From Bacteroidota bacterium (GTDB lineage Bacteria; Bacteroidota; Ignavibacteria; Ignavibacteriales; Melioribacteraceae), in NCBI GenBank assembly GCA_023447335.1, contig JAEXOD010000193.1, positions 1 through 12,401 of the forward strand: 12,401 bases of DNA, read 5' to 3'. The position numbers were made by a program, and so were the translations under genes. The notes below the pieces were generated by a model. It made no database searches and was not told the DNA's origin. It worked only from the letters and a program-made list of their open reading frames with translations. This document shows, piece after piece, positions 1-5,839 of this stretch; positions within the stretch are counted from its first letter, which is position 1; the number at the start of each line of letters is the position of its first letter.

Positions 1-13
1 ATGTTTAATTTTC

Positions 14-127
14 AATATCCCCTATTGTTTTTATAACAATTTGTTTTTAGTTGCTTATTCGATATTTATTATAAACTTAAAACCAAATACTTAAATTAGA
101 CCCGGAGGGTCGAAATTATTGTAACTA
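14..127 (+). repeat. 114-bp direct repeat, copy 1
   Basis: Positions 14-127 match 452-565 over 114 bp with a single difference (G104 versus A542). The repeat ends inside the GACCC-GGGTC hairpin element, just after the conserved ATTGTAACTA. Upstream of position 14 this copy carries 7 extra bases relative to the other (ATGTTTAAT at 1-9 versus 446-454). Seven bases is the period of the local heptamer repeat. Near identity outside genes implies recent duplication or gene conversion. Confidence 0.9.
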
Positions 128-168
128 GAAAAAAAGAGATGAATTTTTAGCCCCGTAGGCGGCGATAT
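99..168 (+). repeat. GC-hairpin element, copy 1 (GACCC-GGGTC / GCCCCGTAGG)
   Basis: The element begins with the hairpin GACCC-GGA-GGGTC (99-111), runs through CGAAATTATTGTAACT, and ends with AGCCCCGTAGGCGGCGATAT (149-168). The second GC island is a weaker hairpin here than in the copy at 587-599. Three further plus-strand copies (537, 776, 5904) and one inverted copy (857-932) are in this window. Short GC-rich palindromic elements of this kind in AT-rich intergenic DNA are typical of REP-like families, but no transposase partner is visible. Confidence 0.75.
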
Positions 169-197
169 ATTTTATCAAAAATTACTATTTAACACTA

Positions 198-349
198 AAC
201 CTTCAACATTTAACCTTGATTTATTTTCATCCTGAAAATCCGTTTTAATTCCTGTTAATCCTGGTTCCAAAATTGTGAAAAAGTGGAAAGGTGATACAGT
301 GAAACAGTGGAAAACACAGCTCAAATTAAATAAGGTTTTTACTTAACCT
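198..349 (+). repeat. ~150-bp composite direct repeat, copy 1
   Basis: This segment contains, in order, heptamer units, a CCTGAAAATCC...CCTGGTTCC element (228-268), five octamers (275-314), the linker CACAGCTCAAATT, and TTTTTACTTAACC. It matches 1010-1160 closely, with one single-base length difference in the CCGTTTTAATT / CCGTTAAAAT segment and a handful of substitutions. Confidence 0.85.
275..314 (+). repeat. Octamer array, 5 units
   Basis: Units GTGAAAAA, GTGGAAAG, GTGATACA, GTGAAACA and GTGGAAAA lie in perfect 8-bp register, followed by CACAGCTC. Confidence 0.85.
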
Positions 350-378
350 TTAGCACTCAACCTTTAACATTGTTTTTT

Positions 379-416
379 GAACCAGGATTTTCAGGATAAA
401 AAAAGGATTAACAGGA
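379..416 (+). repeat. GAACCAGGA-type element
   Basis: It reads GAACCAGGATTTTCAGGAT, then A-rich sequence, then GGATTAACAGGA. Further copies in this orientation are at 718-755, 5536-5573, 5719-5756 and 6426-6463. Copies in the opposite orientation are at 228-268 and 1040-1079. In the opposite-orientation copies the ATTTTCAGG and ATTAACAGG arms are in swapped order, so the family is a set of 9-10-bp (CAGGAT) sub-repeats and not a simple inversion. Confidence 0.7.
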
Positions 417-451
417 AAAAACTAATTTTGAATTTTGAATGTTGAATGTTT

Positions 452-565
452 AATATCCCCTATTGTTTTTATAACAATTTGTTTTTAGTTGCTTATTCGA
501 TATTTATTATAAACTTAAAACCAAATACTTAAATTAGACCCAGAGGGTCGAAATTATTGTAACTA
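452..565 (+). repeat. 114-bp direct repeat, copy 2
   Basis: This is the second copy of the repeat at 14-127, differing at one base. It follows an inverted run of the heptamer family (430-457, units of the GAATGTT type) and leads directly into a GACCC-GGGTC hairpin element. It is in direct orientation, 438 bp from copy 1. Confidence 0.9.
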
Positions 566-610
566 ATTAAATTACAATAACTTAAAGCCCCGTAGGGGTG
601 ACATTATTAT
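537..610 (+). repeat. GC-hairpin element, copy 2 (three hairpins)
   Basis: This is the most structured copy. It has three successive hairpins: GACCC-AGA-GGGTC (537-549); TTATTGTAA / TTACAATAA (554-562 and 572-580, 9-bp perfect stem); and CCCC-GTA-GGGG (588-598). The middle stem is not closed in copies 1 and 3. Confidence 0.75.
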
Positions 611-617
611 AATACCA

Positions 618-689
618 GTGGAAAAGTGATACGGTGAAACAGTGGAAAAGTGAAATAGTGATACGGTGATAAAGTGATACAGTGAATCG
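618..689 (+). repeat. Octamer array, 9 units (longest)
   Basis: Nine consecutive 8-bp units all begin with GTG: GTGGAAAA, GTGATACG, GTGAAACA, GTGGAAAA, GTGAAATA, GTGATACG, GTGATAAA, GTGATACA and GTGAATCG. There is no loss of register over 72 bp, and a tenth GTG follows. Consensus is GTGAWACR. Confidence 0.9.
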
Positions 690-775
690 GTGTTTTAACT
701 ATGATTTTTGTGTTTTTGAACCGGGATTTTCAGGATAAAAGAATGATTATCAGGAAAAAATTCGTTGGTAAATTA

Positions 776-848
776 GACCCTGAGGGTCGAAATTATTGTA
801 ACTTGTAATCAAAAATGAATTTTGAGCCTCGTAGACGGCGATATTTTT
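776..848 (+). repeat. GC-hairpin element, copy 3
   Basis: The copy starts with GACCC-TGA-GGGTC (776-788), has the conserved CGAAATTATTGTAACT, and ends with AGCCTCGTAGACGGCGATAT near 825-844. The loop base of the first hairpin differs in each plus-strand copy while its stem stays intact (degraded only by the first base of the copy at 5904), which suggests the fold is maintained or the copies are young. Confidence 0.75.
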
Positions 849-856
849 AACTTGAA

Positions 857-932
857 ACAATAATGTCGCACCCTACGGGGCTTGGATTTCTTTACTATTT
901 GTCGTGTTACAATAATATCAAGCCTACGGCTC
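857..932 (-). repeat. GC-hairpin element, inverted copy
   Basis: Read on the minus strand this has the same order as the other copies: an AGCC-GTA-GGCT hairpin (921-931), then TATTATTGTAAC (906-917), then AAGCCCCGTAGGGTGCGACAT (roughly 863-883). The first hairpin has changed sequence on both arms (GACCC/GGGTC in other copies, AGCC/GGCT here), so pairing is preserved while the sequence is not. Together with the preceding plus-strand copy it forms a large inverted pair spanning 776-932. Confidence 0.65.
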
Positions 933-939
933 TTTTGCG

Positions 940-971
940 GTGGAAAAGTGAGATGATGATAAAGTGATACA
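940..971 (+). repeat. Octamer array, 4 units
   Basis: Units GTGGAAAA, GTGAGATG, ATGATAAA and GTGATACA are followed by GCTACACTAAAATTTGGG. That ACTAAAATTTGGGRGTAG tail also follows the arrays at 5417 and 6330. Confidence 0.8.
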
Positions 972-1009
972 GCTACACTAAAATTTGGGGGTAGTTTTAC
1001 TTAAATTTT

Positions 1010-1160
1010 AACCTTCAACATTTAACCTTGATTTGTTTTCATCCTGAAAATCCGTTAAAATCCTGTTAATCCTGGTTCCAAAATTGTGAAAAAGTGGAAA
1101 GGCGATACAGTGAAACTGTGGAAAACACAGCTCAAATTAAATAAGGTTTTTACTTAACCT
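1010..1160 (+). repeat. ~150-bp composite direct repeat, copy 2
   Basis: This is the second copy of the module at 198-349, about 811 bp away. The octamer number (five, 1086-1125) is the same, with substitutions in the third and fourth units. The copy ends in a six-unit heptamer array that approaches the histidine kinase stop codon. Confidence 0.85.
1086..1125 (+). repeat. Octamer array, 5 units
   Basis: Units GTGAAAAA, GTGGAAAG, GCGATACA, GTGAAACT and GTGGAAAA are followed by CACAGCTC. They correspond unit by unit to the array at 275-314. Confidence 0.85.
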
Positions 1161-1197
1161 TAAACACTTAAAATTTAACATTAAGCATTTAACATTA
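1156..1197 (+). repeat. Heptamer array, 6 units
   Basis: Units AACCTTA, AACACTT, AAAATTT, AACATTA, AGCATTT and AACATTA lie in perfect 7-bp register, ending 19 bp from the stop codon of the histidine kinase gene. Shorter arrays of the same AACMTTY family are at 191-218, 345-372, 1010-1030, 5504-5531, 5687-5714, 5870-5897, 6401-6421, 6585-6612 and 6631-6658. An inverted array is at 430-457. Confidence 0.8.
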
Positions 1198-1216
1198 TTT
1201 CTGATTTTTATAAAAA

Positions 1217-3568
1217 CTAAACTGTTTTAACCCCTTTAACAATTATGTTAAAAGTAGTTCCGTCTTTTTTATTACTGCAAACCCAAATTTTGCCGCCCAT
1301 AATTTCAATATACTCTTTGCATAAAATTAACCCCAAACCGGTACTCGGTTCGTTCATCGTTCCTTTGTGCGAAACCTTTTTATCTATTCTAAACAAATTA
1401 TTTATATCTTCTTCTTTCATCCCTATTCCGTTATCATTAATTGATATCTCCACAGAGTCGTTATCAATTTCTCTTGCTGTTATTAGTATTTTTCCTCCTA
1501 TAAAACTAAACTTTATTGCATTTGTTAATAAATTACGAATTATAGAATTGAACATTGAATAATCAACATTAATATAAGTATTTTCAGAAATGTCCATTTT
1601 TATTTCTTGTTTTTTTAATTCAAGATTTGAAGTTAGCAGCGAAACACATTCGTTTATAACATGTACTAACGGAAGAACTGAATATGCCGGTAAAATCATT
1701 CCGCGTTTTATTCTTGACCATTGTAATAAGTTTTCTAACAAGCTATATAAAGTTTTTGCGGAATCACTTAACTGTCCGCTAAATTTAACTACTTCTTCTG
1801 TGGTAAGGTCGTTATAATTTTCAAATAAAATTTGACTTAACCCCAATAAACCTTGGAAAGGACTTCTTAAATCATGAGCGATTACTGAAAAGAATTTATC
1901 TTTTTCTTCATTCACTTTTTTTAATTTACTTTCAGAAATTGCAAGCATTTGAATTAAATCATTTTTGTCTTTTAATAAATTTTCAAGGTTTAGACTTTTC
2001 TGTTTTAACTCTATTACGTTCGCCCTAAACTTATTTTCAATTGCTTTTCTTTCCGTAATATCAACAACCGAAACAATTAAAAATCCGTCTTCTCTTGATT
2101 CTTTTAAATTACTTATATTAAGAATAACATCAACCGTTAGGTCTTCAAGTGTTTTTAGTTTTGTTTCAATTATTAATTTGTTTTCATTTTTTAAGTTATT
2201 TAACAAATTTCCAACTTTTTCATATTCTTCGTTATTTCTATAAAATATTTCCGTTCCTTTGTTAACAATATTCTCTTTACCGGTGTTTAACATTTCACAA
2301 AGTGTTTCGTTAATGTCCATAATTTTTCTGTTTTTAACTAGAGCCATTCCTACGGGAGCATTATTAAAAACAGCTATAAATTTTTCCTTTTGTCTATCTA
2401 ATTCAATTTCTTTTAGTTTTAATTCAACAATATCCCAAGCAATATCGGCAAGTTTTTGTATTATTTCTATATCCGAATTATTATATATCCATTCCTTATT
2501 GCCGACCCCCAAAATTGCAACAATTTTATTTTTTCTAAAAACAGGCACAACTAATTCACGTATTACATGAGCGTGCCCCTTTGGATAACCTTTCTTTTCA
2601 GCCAAATTTTGATAATCGTTATGAACAACAACTTCACGAGTTCTTAAACAATCTGTCCAAATTCCGGCATTTGCAATTTTATAGAGATGCTCATGTCCCG
2701 TTAAACTACAAAAAGATTTCAAAGTATTTGTTGACCATTGCTGTAGTTCAAGCTCTTCGTTTTCTTCATCAACAAAATGATAAAAACCAATACTACTATC
2801 TGTTAGTATTTCTGCTTCGTCTAATGTTTTTTGTAAAATTTCTTTAATATTTGCATTTTTTGCAAATTCATGAATTTTCAATCTTGCTTTAAATAAATTC
2901 TCTTCTCTTTTCTTTTCGGTAATATCTCGAGCAATCGAAAGGTATTTTTTATTATTATCATTAGCGGTATAAGAAATAATGGTATTTATTGTATCAAGAT
3001 AAATTATTCTCCCGTTTTTATGTTTTAATTTTAATTCAATTGAAGATACTTTTACCGAGTCAATCATTTCCTTTGCATATACATCAAGTCTTTCCAATTC
3101 ACCGGGAAGTAGAAATTCATAAAAGCATCTGTTCAGCAACTCTGCTCGCGTAAATCCGATAATTGTAAAGCAATTTTCAGAAATAAAATTAATTATACCG
3201 TCATCATCGGTTATAATAATTAAATCTAACGAACTATTTAATAAAATATCAGTTTGAATTTTTTCCGATAAATCTATTTGGCTTTTATTTTCCAATAATA
3301 AGTAATTAGTACCGTCTATTAGGTATTTGGTGAGTGTATAATTGTTAATCACAGTTTTACTAAAAAACTCGGCATTAATAATTACGTCGAATTGAATTAT
3401 ATCCGGATCAATTATTTCATCCAGAAATTGATTATGTGCAATTTTAGGATATAATTTTGCCGCCACACCGTTATATGTAACAATAGTTTTATTAGGTAAT
3501 TTAACAAGAATGGCAGAATGTATCAGTTTACCTATCAAATCATTTATTAATTCCAGAGCATTATACAT
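1217..3568 (-). CDS. Orphan cytoplasmic PAS-PAS-GAF-PAS sensor histidine kinase
   Basis: This 783-residue sensor kinase should autophosphorylate a histidine and pass phosphate to a response regulator. Residues 1-100 look like a degenerate PAS-type input region. A PAS domain spans about 102-218 and ends in the typical DITEKKREE. A GAF domain spans about 232-392 (GFYHFVDEEN, GVGNKEW, with C287 and several His). A second clear PAS is at about 395-510 (DITERKAIE), followed by a charged coiled coil to about 560. The dimerisation/phosphoacceptor box has H565 in AHDLRSPF. The ATPase domain shows the N box (N679, N683), G1 (DNGIG, 712-716) and G2 (GLGL, 744-747). There is no transmembrane segment, signal peptide or receiver domain, so it should sense a cytoplasmic signal or partner. 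No response regulator gene is next to it. The ATG start lacks a strong Shine-Dalgarno. The ligands of the PAS and GAF domains cannot be read from the sequence. Confidence 0.93.
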   Translation of the reverse strand: MYNALELINDLIGKLIHSAILVKLPNKTIVTYNGVAAKLYPKIAHNQFLDEIIDPDIIQFDVIINAEFFSKTVINNYTLTKYLIDGTNYLLLENKSQIDLSEKIQTDILLNSSLDLIIITDDDGIINFISENCFTIIGFTRAELLNRCFYEFLLPGELERLDVYAKEMIDSVKVSSIELKLKHKNGRIIYLDTINTIISYTANDNNKKYLSIARDITEKKREENLFKARLKIHEFAKNANIKEILQKTLDEAEILTDSSIGFYHFVDEENEELELQQWSTNTLKSFCSLTGHEHLYKIANAGIWTDCLRTREVVVHNDYQNLAEKKGYPKGHAHVIRELVVPVFRKNKIVAILGVGNKEWIYNNSDIEIIQKLADIAWDIVELKLKEIELDRQKEKFIAVFNNAPVGMALVKNRKIMDINETLCEMLNTGKENIVNKGTEIFYRNNEEYEKVGNLLNNLKNENKLIIETKLKTLEDLTVDVILNISNLKESREDGFLIVSVVDITERKAIENKFRANVIELKQKSLNLENLLKDKNDLIQMLAISESKLKKVNEEKDKFFSVIAHDLRSPFQGLLGLSQILFENYNDLTTEEVVKFSGQLSDSAKTLYSLLENLLQWSRIKRGMILPAYSVLPLVHVINECVSLLTSNLELKKQEIKMDISENTYINVDYSMFNSIIRNLLTNAIKFSFIGGKILITAREIDNDSVEISINDNGIGMKEEDINNLFRIDKKVSHKGTMNEPSTGLGLILCKEYIEIMGGKIWVCSNKKDGTTFNIIVKGVKTV

Positions 3569-3589
3569 TATCTTTGCTATTTTTATAAC

Positions 3590-3618
3590 AAAATACTAAT
3601 TGTTTTTTCAATTGTCAA
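3590..3618 (-). promoter_or_regulatory. Possible promoter of the histidine kinase gene
   Basis: On the minus strand TTGACA (3618-3613) is followed after 17 bp by TATTTT (3595-3590), 4 of 6 matches to a sigma70-type -10. That would place transcription start about 15 bp before the ATG at 3568. This is inference from consensus only; if the host uses a Bacteroidota-type sigma factor the boxes would differ. Confidence 0.35.
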
Positions 3619-3687
3619 TTAAATAAAAATAAAACATCTTGATTTCCCTATATGCTTTACTAAATAGGAACTAATATTTGACAATTG
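3609..3687. promoter_or_regulatory. Perfect 10-bp inverted repeat in the divergent promoter region
   Basis: CAATTGTCAA (3609-3618) and TTGACAATTG (3678-3687) are exact reverse complements separated by 59 bp, centred between the diverging histidine kinase and htpX genes. Each arm contains TTGACA pointing to its own gene. On the htpX side no good -10 lies 17 bp downstream without making the leader almost nil, so the arms may be operators instead of, or as well as, -35 boxes. The rest of 3569-3718 is AT-rich with no gene; a small imperfect inverted repeat, TTCCCTA / TAGGAA, lies around 3645-3669. Confidence 0.5.
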
Positions 3688-3708
3688 TGTTTAAATTAAA
3701 AATAAAAT

Positions 3709-3714
3709 AGAGGA
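3709..3714 (+). promoter_or_regulatory. Ribosome binding site of htpX
   Basis: AGAGGA lies 4 bp before the ATG at 3719 and is the only purine-rich block there. It supports that start. Confidence 0.55.
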
Positions 3715-3718
3715 AAAT

Positions 3719-4567
3719 ATGAATGGTGTAAAAACTGTATTTTTAATGACTTTGATGATGGTACTTTTTATGCTTGTCGGGTCATTAATCGGCGGTCAAA
3801 GCGGGCTTATGATAGCTTTTGTGTTTTCACTAGCTTTAAATTTTGGTTCTTATTGGTTTAGTGATAAAATTGTTCTTACAATGTACGGAGCAAAACAAGT
3901 AAGCAGAAATGAAGCCCCCGTTTTATATGATGTTGTTGAAAAATTAGCCAATAAAGCTAATTTACCGATGCCGAAAGTTTATATTATAAATGACGAAACC
4001 CCTAATGCTTTTGCTACGGGAAGAAATCCAAATAATGCAGCCGTTGCTGCTACTTCCGGAATTTTACGAATATTAAATAGAGACGAAATAGAAGGTGTAA
4101 TGGCTCATGAATTGGCTCATGTTCAAAATAGAGATATTTTAATCAGCACAATTACTGCAACTTTAGTCGGAACAATTACATTTATTGCACGTATGGCTGG
4201 TTGGGCTGCAATGTTTGGCGGTCGTAGCGATGATAGAGACGACGGTAATGCTTTTTATGATTTAGCCCTTATGATTTTAGCACCTATTGTTGCCGTTTTA
4301 ATTCAACTTGCTATTAGTAGAAGCCGAGAGTTTGGTGCGGATGAAGGTGGAGCCAGAATTAGCGGTAAACCCCAGGCGTTAGCAAGTGCCTTAGCTAAAT
4401 TACACAATATGAATCAAAGAATTCCGATGGATGCTAATCCCTCTTCTGCTCATATGTTTATTGTTAGCCCCTTTGCAGGCAAAGCTTTAATGAAAGTTTT
4501 TTCGACCCATCCGCCTGTCGAAGAAAGGATTCAAAGACTTGACGAAATAGCACGCGGAAGAAGATAA
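3719..4567 (+). CDS. htpX: Membrane zinc metalloprotease HtpX (M48 family)
   Basis: HtpX is an inner-membrane zinc endopeptidase that takes part in quality control of misfolded membrane proteins, typically alongside FtsH. The 282-residue product has normal family length. Two hydrophobic segments open it (about 6-24 and 28-46). The zinc site is HELAH (H130, E131, H134) in AHELAHVQNRD, with the third ligand E204 in SREFGADE. Two further hydrophobic segments lie at about 143-165 and 180-200. The family signatures NAFATGRNP (97-104) and STHPPVEERIQRL near the C-terminus are intact. The start follows an AGAGGA ribosome site. Transcription is divergent from the histidine kinase and ends at a strong hairpin terminator right after the stop codon. 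It looks complete and functional. Confidence 0.97.
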   Translation: MNGVKTVFLMTLMMVLFMLVGSLIGGQSGLMIAFVFSLALNFGSYWFSDKIVLTMYGAKQVSRNEAPVLYDVVEKLANKANLPMPKVYIINDETPNAFATGRNPNNAAVAATSGILRILNRDEIEGVMAHELAHVQNRDILISTITATLVGTITFIARMAGWAAMFGGRSDDRDDGNAFYDLALMILAPIVAVLIQLAISRSREFGADEGGARISGKPQALASALAKLHNMNQRIPMDANPSSAHMFIVSPFAGKALMKVFSTHPPVEERIQRLDEIARGRR

Positions 4568-4583
4568 ATTTTATAATTTTTGG

Positions 4584-4622
4584 AAGTTGTACCAAGTTTG
4601 TATATTTGGTACAACTTTTTTT
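4584..4622 (+). terminator. Intrinsic terminator after htpX
   Basis: A perfect 12-bp stem, AAGTTGTACCAA (4584-4595) / TTGGTACAACTT (4606-4617), encloses a 10-base loop. The run of seven T (4616-4622) overlaps the last two bases of the stem. It begins 16 bp after the htpX stop and ends 18 bp before the suhB start, so it separates the two co-directional genes. Being palindromic with A residues on the left arm only, it is best suited to plus-strand transcription. Confidence 0.88.
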
Positions 4623-4640
4623 ATTTTAAAGGTAAGCACA

Positions 4641-5405
4641 ATGTTAGATGATATCATTTTTATTGCAAAAGAAGCCGGTCAAATTATTAGAAACGGATTT
4701 AAACAAAATTACACTATTAAATATAAATCTAGCGAAATAGATCTTGTTACTTCGGTTGACGAAGCAAGCGAAAAATGCGTAATCGAATTTATTCAAAAGA
4801 AATTCCCTACTCACGGAATCCTTTCCGAAGAAAGCGGAAATGTTAAAACCGGCGGTGATTATTTGTGGGTAATTGACCCATTGGACGGTACCACTAATTT
4901 CGCACACGGTTTACCGCTTTTTGCAGTTTCTATTGCTTTACAGTATAAAAACGTAACTACGTGGGGAGTTGTTTACGATGTCATGCGAGATACTGTTTAT
5001 GCTGCCGAGCTTAACGCCGGTGCTTATGAAAATGATTCAAAATTATCCGTTAGTACGGGTAATAATTTACCAACAGCTTTTTTGGTTACCGGATTTCCCT
5101 ACAATTTAAAAGAAGACCCCGATAATACTATTGAAAAATTTAATAAATTACTTGTTAACAGTCGCGCAATAAGAAGACTCGGTTCTGCTGCTATTGATTT
5201 ATGTTATGTTGCTTCAGGTGTGTTTGACGGCTTTTGGGAAGTTAACCTTAAACCTTGGGACATTGCAGCAGGAAAACTGCTTGTTGAAGAAGCAGGAGGA
5301 ATTGTTTCTGATTTTAATAATATCCCTATCAATATTTTCGATAAACAAATTTTGGCTACTAATAAATTAATTCATAACGATATGATTAAAGTGTTAAACG
5401 ACTGA
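4641..5405 (+). CDS. suhB: Inositol-1-monophosphatase family protein (SuhB type)
   Basis: This is a Mg2+-dependent sugar/inositol phosphate phosphatase of the FIG superfamily. Residues from the chosen start: DLVTSVDEASE (about 34-44), the metal-ligand E63/E64 in SEES, the signature WVIDPLDGTTNF with D79, D82, G83 and T84, and the third metal site WDIAAGKLLVEEAGG with D207. The 254-residue length fits the family. The frame is open further upstream to a TTG at 4587, but that codon lies inside the htpX terminator hairpin; ATG 4641 follows AAAGG (4628-4632) and begins at the usual family N-terminus. In vivo the protein could act on inositol phosphates or related sugar phosphates; E. coli SuhB also has an rRNA-transcription role that cannot be inferred here. 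No promoter is obvious between the terminator and the start, so expression needs read-through or a promoter inside htpX. The stop is followed almost at once by octamer repeats. Confidence 0.92.
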   Translation: MLDDIIFIAKEAGQIIRNGFKQNYTIKYKSSEIDLVTSVDEASEKCVIEFIQKKFPTHGILSEESGNVKTGGDYLWVIDPLDGTTNFAHGLPLFAVSIALQYKNVTTWGVVYDVMRDTVYAAELNAGAYENDSKLSVSTGNNLPTAFLVTGFPYNLKEDPDNTIEKFNKLLVNSRAIRRLGSAAIDLCYVASGVFDGFWEVNLKPWDIAAGKLLVEEAGGIVSDFNNIPINIFDKQILATNKLIHNDMIKVLND

Positions 5406-5416
5406 ACGGCAGGAAA

Positions 5417-5480
5417 GTGAAGTAGCGGAAAAGTGCAACGGTGGAAGGGTGAAAAAGTGAAACGATGATAAAGTGGTACT
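5417..5480 (+). repeat. Octamer array, 8 units, starting 12 bp after the suhB stop
   Basis: Units GTGAAGTA, GCGGAAAA, GTGCAACG, GTGGAAGG, GTGAAAAA, GTGAAACG, ATGATAAA and GTGGTACT lie in unbroken 8-bp register. They are more diverged than the arrays inside the 183-bp units. The tail ACTAAAATTTGGGAGTAG follows. Confidence 0.85.
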
Positions 5481-5535
5481 AAAATTTGGGAGTAGTTTTA
5501 CTTAACATTTAACCTTCAACATTCTACATTATTTT

Positions 5536-5609
5536 GAACCAGGATTTTCAGGATAAAAGAAAGATTAACAGGAAACTCCCTCCGATTTTGGAGGTTGGTA
5601 TCCTGGTTC
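5536..5609. repeat. Inverted-repeat element with 9-bp ends (unit 1)
   Basis: GAACCAGGA (5536-5544) and TCCTGGTTC (5601-5609) are perfect inverted ends. An inner hairpin CCTCC-GATTTT-GGAGG lies at 5579-5594. The same element is at 5719-5792, where the inner stem is eroded, and at 6426-6499, where both stems are intact. Confidence 0.8.
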
Positions 5610-5616
5610 TAAAATA

Positions 5617-5656
5617 GTGAAAGAGTGATACAGTGAAAAAGTGAAACAGTGGAAAA
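5617..5656 (+). repeat. Octamer array, 5 units (unit 1)
   Basis: Units GTGAAAGA, GTGATACA, GTGAAAAA, GTGAAACA and GTGGAAAA precede CACAGCTC. Confidence 0.85.
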
Positions 5657-5718
5657 CACAGCTCAAATTTAAGAGGGTTTTTACTTAACATTTAACCTTC
5701 AACATTTAACATTGTTTT

Positions 5719-5792
5719 GAACCAGGATTTTCAGGATTAAAGAAAGATTAACAGGAAACCCTCTCTGATTTTGGAGGTTGGTATCCTGGTTC
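5719..5792. repeat. Inverted-repeat element with 9-bp ends (unit 2)
   Basis: GAACCAGGA (5719-5727) and TCCTGGTTC (5784-5792) are retained exactly. The inner stem carries substitutions (CCTCTCTG in place of CCCTCCG), so the outer ends are better conserved than the inner hairpin. Confidence 0.75.
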
Positions 5793-5799
5793 TAAAATA

Positions 5800-5839
5800 G
5801 TGAAAGAGTGATACAGTGAAAAAGTGAAACAGTGAAAAA
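5800..5839 (+). repeat. Octamer array, 5 units (unit 2)
   Basis: Units GTGAAAGA, GTGATACA, GTGAAAAA, GTGAAACA and GTGAAAAA precede CACAGCTC. One substitution separates it from the array in unit 1. Confidence 0.85.

Larger units (their letters stand above)
1..1216. repeat. Gene-free repeat block I (composite of several repeat families)
   Basis: This 1.2-kb stretch downstream of the histidine kinase stop codon holds no convincing gene. It is almost entirely built of repeat modules: a 114-bp direct repeat, GACCC/GGGTC hairpin elements, CCTGAAAATCC/CCTGGTTC elements in both orientations, octamer arrays and heptamer arrays. The same modules recur in 5406-6655. The octamer arrays carry TGA in the plus-strand units, and an 8-bp period cycles through all three frames, so they cannot encode protein on the plus strand. 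No tRNA, rRNA or transposase fragment was seen. The block continues to the left edge of the window, so its true extent is unknown. Confidence 0.9.

Noticed and set aside
1..1216. The repeat block as a CRISPR array
   Set aside because: Units are 7-8 bp and contiguous, or long composites with shared interiors. There are no 23-48-bp repeats separated by unique spacers and no cas genes.
1205..1216. TTTTTATAAAAA palindrome as kinase terminator
   Set aside because: A pure A/T stem with no GC pairs and no following T run; too weak to call.
2581..2847. Plus-strand open frame opposite the kinase gene
   Set aside because: It lies wholly inside the clearly coding kinase frame on the other strand and shows no recognisable domain; likewise the other plus-strand frames within 1245-2570 and 8657-8941, and the minus-strand frame 4644-4907.
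1220..3736. Kinase C-terminus GVKTV resembling the HtpX N-terminus NGVKTV
   Set aside because: The five-residue match is on opposite strands with no surrounding nucleotide similarity seen; most likely chance.
4587..4640. Upstream TTG start giving suhB 18 more residues
   Set aside because: The added codons lie within the htpX terminator hairpin and its T run; ATG 4641 has an AAAGG site and matches the normal family N-terminus.
5536..5609. GAACCAGGA/TCCTGGTTC element as an insertion sequence
   Set aside because: The interior is only 56 bp with no coding capacity, and no target duplication or transposase was seen; kept as a repeat element only.
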